Positions 8,901 to 17,896 of a stretch of DNA of 64,000 nt are shown here, piece after piece. The notes under the pieces were generated by a model. That model was given only the letters and a program-made list of their open reading frames with translations, searched no databases and was not told the DNA's origin. Position 1 is the first letter of the stretch; every line of letters starts with the position of its first letter. The stretch spans positions 1 through 64,000 of the forward strand of contig NZ_JAGGPW010000014.1 of the NCBI RefSeq assembly GCF_018613655.1, in the 5' to 3' direction. This DNA is from Planococcus sp. ISL-109 (GTDB lineage: Bacteria > Bacillota > Bacilli > Bacillales_A > Planococcaceae). A program made the position numbers and the translations under genes.

Positions 8901-10754
8901 TTAATATGATGGATGCTTAAAAAAGAACTCCCTGGAATAGAGTAATCCACTAGCGAACAGCAATAAGGCAATGTGCGCTGGTAAAATATGTATAAAGCTC
9001 GTGTAGCCAATTACATAGTGGATGAGGATTGCGGCACTGAACGCCGGGATTCCGCCGAACAGGAACGTGTACCACACCCATCTCTGGCCTTCTTGAAAAC
9101 CCCATAATGCAAGCATCAACACGAGCAATCCGACACTGATCAAAGCACTCCCGAGGCCGGCACGGTCATGCGCGATGACCGGAATCAGCCGCTCATTGAT
9201 CCCCGCTATTTGTTCCGGGCTCATACAAATATAAGCGATGTCCGTCTGAACGAACACACCGTTGACACCGATAATGGAAATGACAAGCCCTCCGGTAGCG
9301 AGCGCAAAACCGAGCGCGACAAACGCCAGTTGGCCCCATAGGCTTTTCTTCCATGCCTGGTGGTTGGTCCGGTTGCGGGAAGCCGAATGTTCTTGATGAT
9401 GTTTCGTCGCCAAATAGCCTTTCCAGAAAAACGGCAAAAGAATCAGCCACAGAATTCCGTGCAGCCAGTCGAAATAGCCGAATCCGATAAACAAGAGAAT
9501 GCCGAGAAACCCTAATATACCAGCGATATGGATCGCCCGCTTCGCCCACTCAAGCCCGTGCCGGACGCCGTGGCGCGCCAATTGCATATACAAGATGCCG
9601 CCCGATATCATCGTTCCGGCAACCGTCATCCGGTCATGCTGCATAAAGCGGTAGATATTCGGATTGATCGCAATCAGTTCCTCGCGCGTCAGCTTCAAAA
9701 ATGCTTCGTCATAGGGCATAACGACGATAGTCATGCTGACAAGCATTGCGATCGCACCGCCCAACAGCATGAGAAAACCGAATAGCCAATGCCATACCCA
9801 TCCGCTGCATATGGCTGGCGACGGCATTTTACTATCCAATAAGCCTTCATTGATGCGTTTGGGCAAGCCGGGGCCGGTCAAAACATAGCCCGCGGACAGC
9901 ATGACCAAATCCGCTCCTGCCTGGAATAAGGCTAAGGCATCTTTCGGTTCAGCTATGCCGCCGGAAACGATGACTGGCATCTTGCTGTGCTTTCTGACTT
10001 CTGATACTTTTTCCGATAAACTGTCCGCCTGGGCGATTTTGTATTTCAGTCCAGCACCCGTGTCCACCCCCTGTTCATCGACAATGACACCGTCTATTAA
10101 GCGTTTATTTGCCAAGGCGTCGATATATGGCACGTCCATTTCATCAGCAGGACAGGCATATAATAAGGGCTTATCGATTCCCGATTTCTTCAATAATTGC
10201 CAGTCATGGTCACTGAAGCGGTCTTCTACAATAAGCGCCGCTGCGTAACTGGATAACTTTTGCAGCAAAGACAAAGTTTCATCATAAGAACCTGTTTTCC
10301 CGATGCGGATAAAGATCGGCTTGTCGAATGCTTTCAGCCGCTCCAGCTTGACGATCATTTGCTCAACACCGAGCGATTCCAACTGGTAAGGGAAAACGAG
10401 ATTGTCTTTGGGCTGGGTAAACGACGGTGCGCCTCTATCCTGCGCCTCCATGGTGACTGGGCCGACTTCAATAAAACCCATCCCCAAATGGCTGAATGCT
10501 TTGGTTCCTGTAAGCTGGGGATCGAGTTTCCCGCTTAACCCAACCGGATTGGAGATCTTCAATCCGAAAACATCAGTTTCCAGCCGGGAAGACGGAGCGG
10601 TATGCCCCAAGTATTCGATTAATTTACTTCCACCTGGCACCGTCGAAATCACATGCATGCCCCGGTGGATAAACTCTCTCCCTGTTTTCGCCGGCAACTG
10701 GGAAAGCGCCGGTTTGAACATAGTGTGGTAAGTCCAATCCGGCAAAGCCATCAC
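8901..10754 (-). CDS. Dihydroorotate dehydrogenase-like domain fused to a polytopic membrane domain
   Basis: Residues about 1-305 resemble class 2 PyrD: the leader LPDWTYHTMFKPALSQLP, the FMN loop ISNPVGLSGKLDP, VGPVTM, and VSGGIAEPKDALALFQAGAD with VMLSAGY. The usual N.SSPNT segment with the catalytic base is absent (IVEDRFSDHDW instead), so ordinary pyrimidine synthesis is doubtful. From about residue 320 come eight or so membrane helices. They contain a duplicated module, LTREELIAIN...QHDRMTVAGTMIS and MSPEQIAGIN...AHDRAGLGSALIS. At 617 residues it is almost twice PyrD length. Its function is unknown. Confidence 0.8.
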   Translation of the reverse strand: MMALPDWTYHTMFKPALSQLPAKTGREFIHRGMHVISTVPGGSKLIEYLGHTAPSSRLETDVFGLKISNPVGLSGKLDPQLTGTKAFSHLGMGFIEVGPVTMEAQDRGAPSFTQPKDNLVFPYQLESLGVEQMIVKLERLKAFDKPIFIRIGKTGSYDETLSLLQKLSSYAAALIVEDRFSDHDWQLLKKSGIDKPLLYACPADEMDVPYIDALANKRLIDGVIVDEQGVDTGAGLKYKIAQADSLSEKVSEVRKHSKMPVIVSGGIAEPKDALALFQAGADLVMLSAGYVLTGPGLPKRINEGLLDSKMPSPAICSGWVWHWLFGFLMLLGGAIAMLVSMTIVVMPYDEAFLKLTREELIAINPNIYRFMQHDRMTVAGTMISGGILYMQLARHGVRHGLEWAKRAIHIAGILGFLGILLFIGFGYFDWLHGILWLILLPFFWKGYLATKHHQEHSASRNRTNHQAWKKSLWGQLAFVALGFALATGGLVISIIGVNGVFVQTDIAYICMSPEQIAGINERLIPVIAHDRAGLGSALISVGLLVLMLALWGFQEGQRWVWYTFLFGGIPAFSAAILIHYVIGYTSFIHILPAHIALLLFASGLLYSREFFFKHPSY

Positions 10755-10849
10755 TTCCTAAAACTAGTATGCTATTATTTTACAGTAAAATAGCTGTGAA
10801 TTATATAATCGAACCATCAACCACCCGTGTCACAACATGGAGATTTAAA

Positions 10850-11593
10850 TCATTTAGAATTATTTCTTTCCCTGTGACGCTTTTTTATAAACCAGTGGAA
10901 TATCAAGTACTGGACCAAAAACAGCAGCAAGGCAGCCAAACATAGATTGATGTAATACCAAACGCCGTCTCCGAAAAAATCCAAGGGAGATGCGGTGGAC
11001 GGCCGCTGGGCTAGGTAAAGATAATTGGAACCCATCAGCGGATTCACAAGAAAGCCGATAAATGCCGCGTAAACAAGCAATAAGGCGTAAATGGAAAACA
11101 CCGAACGGATGTTGATGGTATTAAAAAAAGTTACGCCTAACAGCAAACAAGCCCAAGAAATCGCGGTGTGCTGAACAAAGAATACCCAAAACTGGAAATG
11201 CTGATAATCATAGGGCGTTTCGGGTGTCACCAAGGCCAGGATTGCCGGAAAGATTCCGATAAAAAATGAGACCTGAATCCAAAAGGGCCGCAATGTCAGC
11301 AAACCGATCATGGCCGTAAGAGAGGCGACTCCGCATAAGTGCAGTGGCGCATGACGGCTGAAACTCCAAAAACCATGGGAAACAGCCCAATACTGGTAGG
11401 AAACTTCCGAGACAAAAAGGATGGCAAGCAACAGCCAACGCAGCCATTGAAACAGCTGAGCGTTCACTCCTAACCTGTCTTTCAAGAGAACGATGCAAAG
11501 CAATCCAATGAAGGCTATGCTTAACACCACCAAGTGGCTAAAGGAAAAAAGCTCAAAAGGATAGTCGGACCTTGCATCAAACCAGGTCTCCAT
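10850..11593 (-). CDS. TIGR02206/YwaF-family membrane protein
   Basis: This 247-residue protein has about seven membrane segments. The central HAPLHLCGVASL motif, with two conserved His, resembles the YwaF (TIGR02206) family of unknown function. Other family-like blocks are YQYWAVSHGFW and PETPYDYQHFQFWVFFVQH. It ends in a basic tail, KKRHRERNNSK. It lies in the same direction as the PyrD-like fusion, about 95 bases upstream of it, and could be co-transcribed. Confidence 0.8.
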   Translation of the reverse strand: METWFDARSDYPFELFSFSHLVVLSIAFIGLLCIVLLKDRLGVNAQLFQWLRWLLLAILFVSEVSYQYWAVSHGFWSFSRHAPLHLCGVASLTAMIGLLTLRPFWIQVSFFIGIFPAILALVTPETPYDYQHFQFWVFFVQHTAISWACLLLGVTFFNTINIRSVFSIYALLLVYAAFIGFLVNPLMGSNYLYLAQRPSTASPLDFFGDGVWYYINLCLAALLLFLVQYLIFHWFIKKRHRERNNSK

Positions 11594-12141
11594 AGCTGCC
11601 CTCCTAACTAATTAGTTATGACAATATTTTAGCATTAAATATCGATGCAAAAAGTTCGATCGTTCTAAAATAATTCAGCATCCATCTTTGACCGACAACC
11701 ATGTCATCAGCTGTTTTCCTGCTAATGATATTTAGGCATTCGCATCAAGAATAGATTTTTGAAATGCACTTCATTTTCGCATTGATTTTCAAAGCACCCC
11801 AAAGTTAACCGTTCACAAAAGCACAATTTCACGAACAAAAAAAGAAGAGAAGATTTGCTGCGAACAGCCTCTTCTCTCCTTTTTATATTCAAGCAGCATC
11901 TGATTAAAATTCGACTCTTCGGCTCCATAACAAGTCTCCAAAAAATCATCGACTTACATATTAATGTATATTCCAATTGTGTTGTAGCTCATTTTTCAGT
12001 TAACATATACATTTGATACGTTTCCAACTTTTATTACAGAAATAAAACCCCCAAAACCTTAGATTTTAGTCTAACATTTCGGGGTGGGATTACTCTATTT
12101 CAACTTTTAGATTAATTATTTTTCAAGTTACTTAATGGTCA
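11594..12141. other. Intergenic region with terminator-like repeat copy A
   Basis: There is no credible gene here. It contains repeat copy A at 11811-11885. An AT-rich stretch and an imperfect hairpin (AACCCCCAAAACCTTAG ... TTTCGGGGTGGG, near 12045-12090) follow the small gene at 12142-12375. The minus-strand frame at 11722-11976 runs through these repeats and is not a gene. Confidence 0.5.
11811..11885 (-). repeat. Terminator-like repeat element, copy A (partial)
   Basis: It shows the GTTCRYAAAAGYACAnTT end and the ACGAACAAAAAAAG junction, then an AGAGAAG/CTTCTCT hairpin. The second conserved flank (GATATGTAAACT) is missing. It is 3' of the minus-strand gene at 12142-12375. Confidence 0.6.
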
Positions 12142-12375
12142 CTAATCATTCCAGTAATTGTTAGCTGCAGCTACTGTTTGAAAATTAATAGCCACAACTT
12201 GGGAAGCAAAAGTTAAACTATTTGCGTCATTTGCATATACCGGACGTAATTTTTTACGTACATTTTCATCTGGTTGAATCATTCCCACAGCTTTACGTGC
12301 TAACTTAACTGCTAAGTCGTATCCTTCCTCAGGTGTATCAGTCTTTAATGTTGGTAACCATGATTCTTGACTCAT
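12142..12375 (-). CDS. Small hypothetical protein
   Basis: The 77-residue protein starts MSQESWLPTLKTDTP and ends ANNYWND. Start ATG 12375 is chosen because AGGAGGG stands six bases before it. The longer frame from 12399 overlaps that site. It has no signal peptide or membrane segment and is mixed charged and polar. No family is recognised. It follows sdhB by about 60 bases in the same direction and may share its transcript. Confidence 0.55.
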   Translation of the reverse strand: MSQESWLPTLKTDTPEEGYDLAVKLARKAVGMIQPDENVRKKLRPVYANDANSLTFASQVVAINFQTVAAANNYWND

Positions 12376-12434
12376 ATGAATCCCTCCTACCTTCTTCATA
12401 TTTTTAGAGCGCCTGCCTGCTACGATCTTTATCC

Positions 12435-13205
12435 CTACTCAACCATGCTGTCACTTCCAAAGAAGTTACGGAACATTTGAACTGTCGTATCGCGGTTCAT
12501 AGATGAGATGGAAGTTGTCAAAGGAATTCCTTTCGGACAGGTTTCCACACAGTTTTGGGCCATCCCGCATTCCTGGATTCCACCCGGCCCCATCAGCAAA
12601 TTCAAGCGCTCATCTTTATTCATGGCACCCGTGGGATGCGCATTCATCAAGCGCACTTGTGAAATTGGGGCTGCCCCTATATAATCGGATTTTTCATTGA
12701 CATTCGGACACGCTTCTAAGCAGACTCCGCAAGTCATACATTTGGACAATTCATACGCCCATTGCCGTTTGCGTTCAGGCATGCGCGGACCTTCGCCAAG
12801 ATCATGAGTTCCATCAATCGGAATCCAAACCTTGAGCCTTTTCAATGTATCGAACATGGAGCTGCGGTCAATAATCAAATCACGGACAACCGGAAATGTT
12901 TTCATCGGCTGCAGCCGAATAGGGTGTTCTAGCTGATCGACTAGTGCTGTACATGATTGGCGTGCATAACCATTGATGACCATTGAGCACGCACCGCATA
13001 CTTCCTCCAGGCAGTTCATATCCCATGCAACCGGCGTAGTTTTTTCTCCCTCCATATTGACAGGATGACGACGGATTTCCATTAATCCAGAAATAACATT
13101 CATGTTCATCACATGTGGCAATTCGAACTTTTCCCAATAGGAATCTCCATCAGGAGTGTTTCGGCGTTCGATTTCAAAAACAACTGTTTTTTCCACTTTC
13201 CCCAC
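12435..13205 (-). CDS. sdhB: Succinate dehydrogenase/fumarate reductase iron-sulfur subunit, solitary copy
   Basis: SdhB carries electrons from the flavoprotein SdhA to the membrane quinone site. All three cluster motifs are intact: CLEEVCGACS with a later C for [2Fe-2S], CMTCGVCLEACPN for [4Fe-4S], and CGMAQNCVETCPKG for [3Fe-4S]. The 256-residue length and the blocks match Bacillus SdhB. The likely start is GTG 13205 with AAGGGG ten bases upstream. No sdhC or sdhA lies in the flanking sequence, although the genes normally form sdhCAB. This is therefore either a displaced copy or a second paralogue. Confidence 0.92.
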   Translation of the reverse strand: MGKVEKTVVFEIERRNTPDGDSYWEKFELPHVMNMNVISGLMEIRRHPVNMEGEKTTPVAWDMNCLEEVCGACSMVINGYARQSCTALVDQLEHPIRLQPMKTFPVVRDLIIDRSSMFDTLKRLKVWIPIDGTHDLGEGPRMPERKRQWAYELSKCMTCGVCLEACPNVNEKSDYIGAAPISQVRLMNAHPTGAMNKDERLNLLMGPGGIQECGMAQNCVETCPKGIPLTTSISSMNRDTTVQMFRNFFGSDSMVE

Positions 13206-13667
13206 AATAAATCAACCCCTTCTTTCATGAGTATAAGAATAATCGTGATTTACAAAGTGAACAAACCCGCCTATGTCATTAACTTCTTATAATTATCATT
13301 CGATAATAATCGGTACAATATAATAGTATCATATATTTCTGAATATTCTGAATATATTTTATGGTAAATTAAATTTGTCTTTCTTTCCCTCTAAAAACGT
13401 TTAATATTTTTTTAAATGAGTTCAGCATTGTCAGTTGATTTCAGCTTCACTTCGCTTTTACATGAGCATATTTTAATTTTTTTACTGAGAAAACCCTGCT
13501 ATCTCTCACTAAATAATAATCTATAATATTTCTTCGAAAAACAAGACGTCTATCCATCACCTAAAAAAAGGTGTGAATAGACGTCTTTTATCTAGATGAT
13601 TATTGATTAGAGTGTTGATTGATGAGCACTATTCATCTGGCTAGATTACGGATTCCTTATGAACTGT
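13206..13667. other. AT-rich intergenic region
   Basis: There are no genes. It holds the sdhB promoter region (AT-rich, about 13260-13400) and the terminator at 13543-13588. Confidence 0.5.
13543..13590. terminator. Bidirectional hairpin terminator
   Basis: AAGACGTCTAT and ATAGACGTCTT flank an inner CACC/GGTG pair, with an A-run in the loop and TTTTA after the stem. There is no obvious adjacent plus-strand gene. Confidence 0.55.
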
Positions 13668-14141
13668 TCATTCCACTGTAAATGGGGATGCTATAGCTAT
13701 TTCAAAGAAGGGTTCATTTTGTGATAAAAATGTCTTTACGAGACGATATTCACCCGGAACAAGTGTTATACCCAGTTGATCAATGAAAAATGTCTGCTGC
13801 ACTTCACTCCCAGCCAATAACAGCTGTCCAGAGTCATTGAACTGCTGATTATTTAAAAACACAGCGTCGGAATGTGTCAAGATATACCACTTGCCATTTT
13901 TGTTCACTTCAATATGATAATACTCTCCAAAACCGTAGTTTTGCTGGCTTTCGTTTTTTATCGTCACTTCAATTAATGAAGGAGATTTTTCATATGCATC
14001 TTCTGCAAGAGACATCGATAATCCCGCTTCACTGGAGCGCAGTTCTTGATCGGGCGATGGGTCTGTCAAAGTCGTTACTGACGCTTCGTTACTGCAAGCA
14101 GCGAGAAACAAAACGGATAGGAACATGACTATTTTTTTCAT
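13668..14141 (-). CDS. Ig-like-domain lipoprotein, function unknown
   Basis: The 157-residue protein starts MKKIVMFLSVLFLAACSNEA, a lipoprotein signal with lipobox LAAC at about residues 14-17. It should be anchored to the outer face of the membrane. The rest has the alternating strands of an Ig-like domain, with a stretch LIEVTIKNESQQNYGFGEYY and an ending YRLVKTFL...FTVE typical of Bacillus immunoglobulin-like proteins. Start ATG 14141 has GAGGTG seven bases upstream. The longer frame from 14219 lacks a site. Confidence 0.75.
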   Translation of the reverse strand: MKKIVMFLSVLFLAACSNEASVTTLTDPSPDQELRSSEAGLSMSLAEDAYEKSPSLIEVTIKNESQQNYGFGEYYHIEVNKNGKWYILTHSDAVFLNNQQFNDSGQLLLAGSEVQQTFFIDQLGITLVPGEYRLVKTFLSQNEPFFEIAIASPFTVE

Positions 14142-14311
14142 GAGAGCACCTCTATCCCTATTATAAGCGTTTAACAATGGAATAACCTTGATTGAAGTCA
14201 ACATCCCAATTTGACCCACAGACTATTAGACAAAACCTTTCAGAAACGCTGCGAAGAGATGACTTTAATAATCGAATCTTTTCCTGGAAAAGTAGACCTT
14301 TGATTAAAGCG

Positions 14312-14380
14312 TTCGTAACATGATACTTTTCCAGACAAATAAGAAGAGCGATGCTGATTAAGCACCGCTCTTCTTATTTG
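14312..14380 (-). repeat. Terminator-like repeat element, copy B
   Basis: GTTCGTAACATGATACTTTT, then CCAGACAAAT and a 19-bp hairpin (AAATAAGAAGAGCG/CGCTCTTCTTATTT) at 14337-14379. It follows the TetR gene on the minus strand. Confidence 0.65.
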
Positions 14381-14503
14381 TACTTTGCTTCAAGCAATAA
14401 CTTTTGTTCTCAATACCCAGGTAATAGATACTCTGCAGTCAGAGAGAAAAGTTTAACTAAATATGCATAAAACCGTTGCAGCAAGTTTGCACGATTGCCC
14501 TGA

Positions 14504-15070
14504 CTAGATTTCCTCAATTGTTGATAATATTGATTTGGCATGTTTTTTCGCTATATCTCTTCTTTCTTGGGTAGTTAACTTGTCGAGTTGTTGATCGTTT
14601 GGCAATATTACATAACTTAAAAATACCCCTCCTAGTTGTCTTGCACAAAAGTCGATATCAACTTGCTGATCTTTATGTTGGAAATGACATTCCAATCCTT
14701 TTTTTAAACTTGAAAAAATAACTTCTGGCAAGTTAATTTTATCTGTTAAATTCCCTCGTAGACTCTCTGACAAAAGCATCCTTACCAAATCTTTATTTTT
14801 CACCAATACTTCTAATCTATCTTCGATAATATTGGTTAAAAATAATTCAGTATCGTTTTCTTTGGAAATTTCTAAAACACGGGAACCGAACTTTTTTTCG
14901 AGTACATTCTTGAGAACCGTAGTAAATAGGTTTTCTTTCGTGGAATATCTCCGATATAGTGTCACTTCTGCAACTCCTGCTTCTTTAGCAACTTCTTGCG
15001 TTGATGCTTGCATTCCCTTTTTTATAAAAGCAGCAATAGCCCCTTTAAAGATTTGTTCCGTTTTATCCAT
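14504..15070 (-). CDS. TetR/AcrR-family transcriptional regulator
   Basis: The 188-residue protein has an N-terminal helix-turn-helix (IFKGAIAAFIKKG, STQEVAKEAGVAEVTLYRRY, STKENLF, about residues 8-52) and a helical ligand domain. It is the last gene of a unit with the two RND-transporter halves (40 bases from the nearer one). It is therefore the probable local repressor of that exporter. Candidate operators are the two GTTAGTGCTAAC-like sites at 17444-17455 and 17509-17520. Start ATG 15070 is used; a TTG sits one codon earlier. Confidence 0.88.
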   Translation of the reverse strand: MDKTEQIFKGAIAAFIKKGMQASTQEVAKEAGVAEVTLYRRYSTKENLFTTVLKNVLEKKFGSRVLEISKENDTELFLTNIIEDRLEVLVKNKDLVRMLLSESLRGNLTDKINLPEVIFSSLKKGLECHFQHKDQQVDIDFCARQLGGVFLSYVILPNDQQLDKLTTQERRDIAKKHAKSILSTIEEI

Positions 15071-15109
15071 CAATAGTCTTCGCCTTCTCTCTTGATAAGC
15101 TAGTAAAAA

Positions 15110-16501
15110 TTAAGATGTTTGTTTTATTTTCACAAAGCGATCCAAAATAATCAAGACTGGTGGCATTACAATCAGCGTGGAGAATAAAGCAAGTGAAATA
15201 TTAATAAGTGTCATTAGTCCAAAATTGTTCAAAATCACAAAATCGGATATAAGTAATGCACTAAATCCACCAATTGTCGTAATAGCCGATATTAAAATAG
15301 CCTTACCAATATTTTTGTTGGCCATTTGGATGGCTTTCCTGCTATGATAACCTTTCTCTCTTTCCTCATAATATCGTTCCATGATTAATACGGTGAACTC
15401 CGTACCAATCCCAATTATTAATGCTCCCAATGTTGCAGTAAGCGGGGTGTAACTCATATCCAGAAAGTGCATGATCAACCCTGACCAACCTATAATGAAT
15501 GTGATAGGAAACAAAGGAATTAACGCTTTCACAAAATTCCTGTAAATAACTAATAAACTGAAGAACACTAGCCCCATTCCAATCAAGGTCATCTTATATC
15601 TACCGGTTGTCAGACCCCGAATCATCTCAACATCTAATACCGATTTTCCTGTGATGGTAGTTTGGACTGTATCTAAACTACTGCTTTCCATATAGACTTC
15701 TAAATCATCAAGGAATACGCCTAATTCCTTTGCTTCTAAGTGTTTGATCCCAATCGTGATAACACCTTTTGTCTTTGGTTCGTTTAAGAAGAGTTTTAAC
15801 TGGTCTTCTGGGACGTCAGCTACCCCTTCCTCGAATGCTTGGCCCACAGGCAACTCATCACCATTCATTTGCTTCAAAAGACTCGTGAGCGAATTTGTGT
15901 TAACCACTACATCAGGAAATTCGGTTTTCGCCGATTCTGTCAAACCATCAACCCAGCTATTTACTTGATCGGAAAAAATATCATCGCTTTCATATACAAT
16001 CGATATTTGATCTGTTGTGCCAAGAACCTCTCTTAATTTAAGAATATCATTTAGTTCCTTCGTATCTTGGGGCATGAAAGTCTCCATGTCTGTTTCCGCT
16101 TCAGCATCAAGGTCTACCCAAATACCAAAGGCGGCAGTGCTAGCTGCGATTATGATAATTACCCATCGAAGAGCTATAGTTTTCTTGGTAATCCAATCAA
16201 AAACACGATCCGTTGTTGAAGGTTTCTTTTTTTGCAGTTGCTTCGGTTGCAACACTTTATCTTCACTAAAAAAATAATCCCTGGTGAATAGTATAGGAAT
16301 TAAAAGGAATACCCCCAGAACAAAACTTACGATTAAACCGATTGTTAACATTTTGCCGAAGTCCTGAATCATCGGCACAGGCGAGGCATATAATGAAACA
16401 AATCCAAGCGCAGTCGCAATCATTGCAGTTAAAACAGCTGGAGTCATCTTCGTAATGGTTTTCTTTAAACTTTCCTTCGATTTATCTTTATTGTTATTCA
16501 T
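15110..16501 (-). CDS. MMPL/RND-family exporter, C-terminal two thirds (split gene)
   Basis: These 463 residues begin MNNNKDKSKESLKKTITK and continue with MTPAVLTAMIATALGFVSL (helices 5-6 of an HAE2/MMPL transporter). The second half-unit follows: helix WVIIIIAASTAAFGIWV, a large outer loop, and five helices including PLTATLGALIIGIGTEFTVL with its proton-relay acidic residue. The gene starts inside the stop codon of the upstream half (ATGAATAA), with AGGAGG in the best position. The two parts together match the roughly 770 residues of full-length family members. Either translation is coupled, or a frameshift was rescued by a ribosome binding site. Confidence 0.85.
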   Translation of the reverse strand: MNNNKDKSKESLKKTITKMTPAVLTAMIATALGFVSLYASPVPMIQDFGKMLTIGLIVSFVLGVFLLIPILFTRDYFFSEDKVLQPKQLQKKKPSTTDRVFDWITKKTIALRWVIIIIAASTAAFGIWVDLDAEAETDMETFMPQDTKELNDILKLREVLGTTDQISIVYESDDIFSDQVNSWVDGLTESAKTEFPDVVVNTNSLTSLLKQMNGDELPVGQAFEEGVADVPEDQLKLFLNEPKTKGVITIGIKHLEAKELGVFLDDLEVYMESSSLDTVQTTITGKSVLDVEMIRGLTTGRYKMTLIGMGLVFFSLLVIYRNFVKALIPLFPITFIIGWSGLIMHFLDMSYTPLTATLGALIIGIGTEFTVLIMERYYEEREKGYHSRKAIQMANKNIGKAILISAITTIGGFSALLISDFVILNNFGLMTLINISLALFSTLIVMPPVLIILDRFVKIKQTS

Positions 16502-17408
16502 TTGAATCCTCCTTTGCCATTTCTTCTGCATAACGGTTTTGGAACTGAATTGCATAATCGATGCCAAGACCAATTAAAATCGGAAAAACAGCCATTGAGA
16601 CCATCGTAATTGGTATTTGTAACCAGCCCATTAAACCGACCGTTCCGATTACTGCTAAGAGAACGATTACTAATGGCAATATGCGCCAACGGACTTTAAA
16701 GAGAATAGATAATACGGCAATCATGATTACTAGCGCCAGTCCCATCATGGCTTGAATGCTTTCCTGCATGGAAGTGCGGGTAGCATTGTCAAGAACAGGT
16801 TTCCCGGATACCATGGTTTCTGCTGTATCAATTTCTTCCGCAACCAAATAATTGTTTATCGTGTCAATTACTGCTGTTTTTCCACCATCATCTGTTTCTC
16901 CATTAAGCTTTATCATCATAATCATGTAACGATCATCTATAACTAATTCTTTAAACATAGGTCGAAGTTCGTTATTTTCGCCATAAATCATGTTATCCAG
17001 TGTCTCCTGGTTGTCAGGTAATCCAGGCTCCATAGAAAACCCCTTCTTAAGCGTATCCGTTTGGCTTTCTACAATTTCTTCAGTAAGCGTCACTGGACTT
17101 AAGATGCTGTAGATCGATTCATTATTTTGCAGCGCATCTTCTATGCCTTTCATGTGCTCTAAATGAGCGGGGGTCAATAAATTTTCCGATTCATACATAA
17201 CAATAATCGATTCTCCACCGAATTCTTTCTCTAACATTAAATTTTCGAGATATACGTCTGAATCAGGTTCTACCAGCGTATCGTTGCCTGTCGCCATAAA
17301 TACATCTTTTACGCCCACTGCTAAAAGAACAACCATGATTATCATGAGAAAAATAGACTTCATAGGAAAACTGCTTAATACGTGCGCAAGTCTCTTTAAT
17401 ATTTTCAT
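16494..17408 (-). CDS. MMPL/RND-family exporter, N-terminal third (split gene)
   Basis: The 304 residues contain helix 1 (FPMKSIFLMIIMVVLLAVGV), the first extracytoplasmic loop and helices 2-4. They end at the conserved PILIGLGIDYAIQFQNRYAEE, then stop. The break is in the cytoplasmic linker between helices 4 and 5, where the next gene takes over with an overlapping start. Substrates of such exporters are lipids or amphiphiles, unknown here. The unit with the TetR gene is probably autoregulated. Confidence 0.85.
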   Translation of the reverse strand: MKILKRLAHVLSSFPMKSIFLMIIMVVLLAVGVKDVFMATGNDTLVEPDSDVYLENLMLEKEFGGESIIVMYESENLLTPAHLEHMKGIEDALQNNESIYSILSPVTLTEEIVESQTDTLKKGFSMEPGLPDNQETLDNMIYGENNELRPMFKELVIDDRYMIMMIKLNGETDDGGKTAVIDTINNYLVAEEIDTAETMVSGKPVLDNATRTSMQESIQAMMGLALVIMIAVLSILFKVRWRILPLVIVLLAVIGTVGLMGWLQIPITMVSMAVFPILIGLGIDYAIQFQNRYAEEMAKEDSNE

Positions 17409-17443
17409 GTGCTTCCTCTCCCTCCAATTAACCCTAAGTGTAC

Positions 17444-17520
17444 GTTAGTGCTAACTTTCATCAATTGAAAACTAAACCGTTTTCAAAAAAAGGCGAACCT
17501 CTATGTAAGTTATCACTAAC
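17444..17520. promoter_or_regulatory. Two candidate TetR operators upstream of the RND exporter
   Basis: GTTAGTGCTAAC at 17444-17455 and GTTATCACTAAC at 17509-17520 are near-palindromes related by one base change when one is read on the other strand. They lie 36-112 bases before the exporter start. That position and the TetR gene in the operon support operator function, which is untested. Confidence 0.45.
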
Positions 17521-17880
17521 ACACATAATAGCGGTAAACTATTTACCTGTAAAGAAGTTGCAACTTTTGCTGCTTATGAAAGGGGGGATATTGAACATTC
17601 CTATCCTAAAAGAAATTTTTATTTCCTTAACATTTAGAATAATAACATGAGAAATTATCAATAATTTTCTGTAACCGAAGTGGATTCGATAGCATCTCCG
17701 GACAATTATAAAAAAATTTTCAATCCTCTCTTACATCTTCACTTGACCTCGTATGTAATACTCCATACTTTTAATTGAACATCACTCTTGATACTCTCAT
17801 GATCGATAAATGTATTCTTTCCACTCATTTCTCCATTATTTTCACACAACTTGCGCGTATAGTACATTAGTAAACTCATT
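17521..17880. other. Intergenic, no gene
   Basis: This is AT-rich sequence between divergent genes. The plus-strand frame at 17438-17650 has no ribosome binding site and spans the candidate operators, so I do not accept it. Confidence 0.5.
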
Positions 17881-17896
17881 GAATGGAGGATGAATG

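Noticed and set aside
11722-11976. 84-residue minus-strand frame
   Set aside because: Runs through repeat copy A and its hairpin; it is not a protein-like sequence.
17438-17650. 70-residue plus-strand frame
   Set aside because: Covers the candidate operators of the RND exporter and lacks a ribosome binding site.
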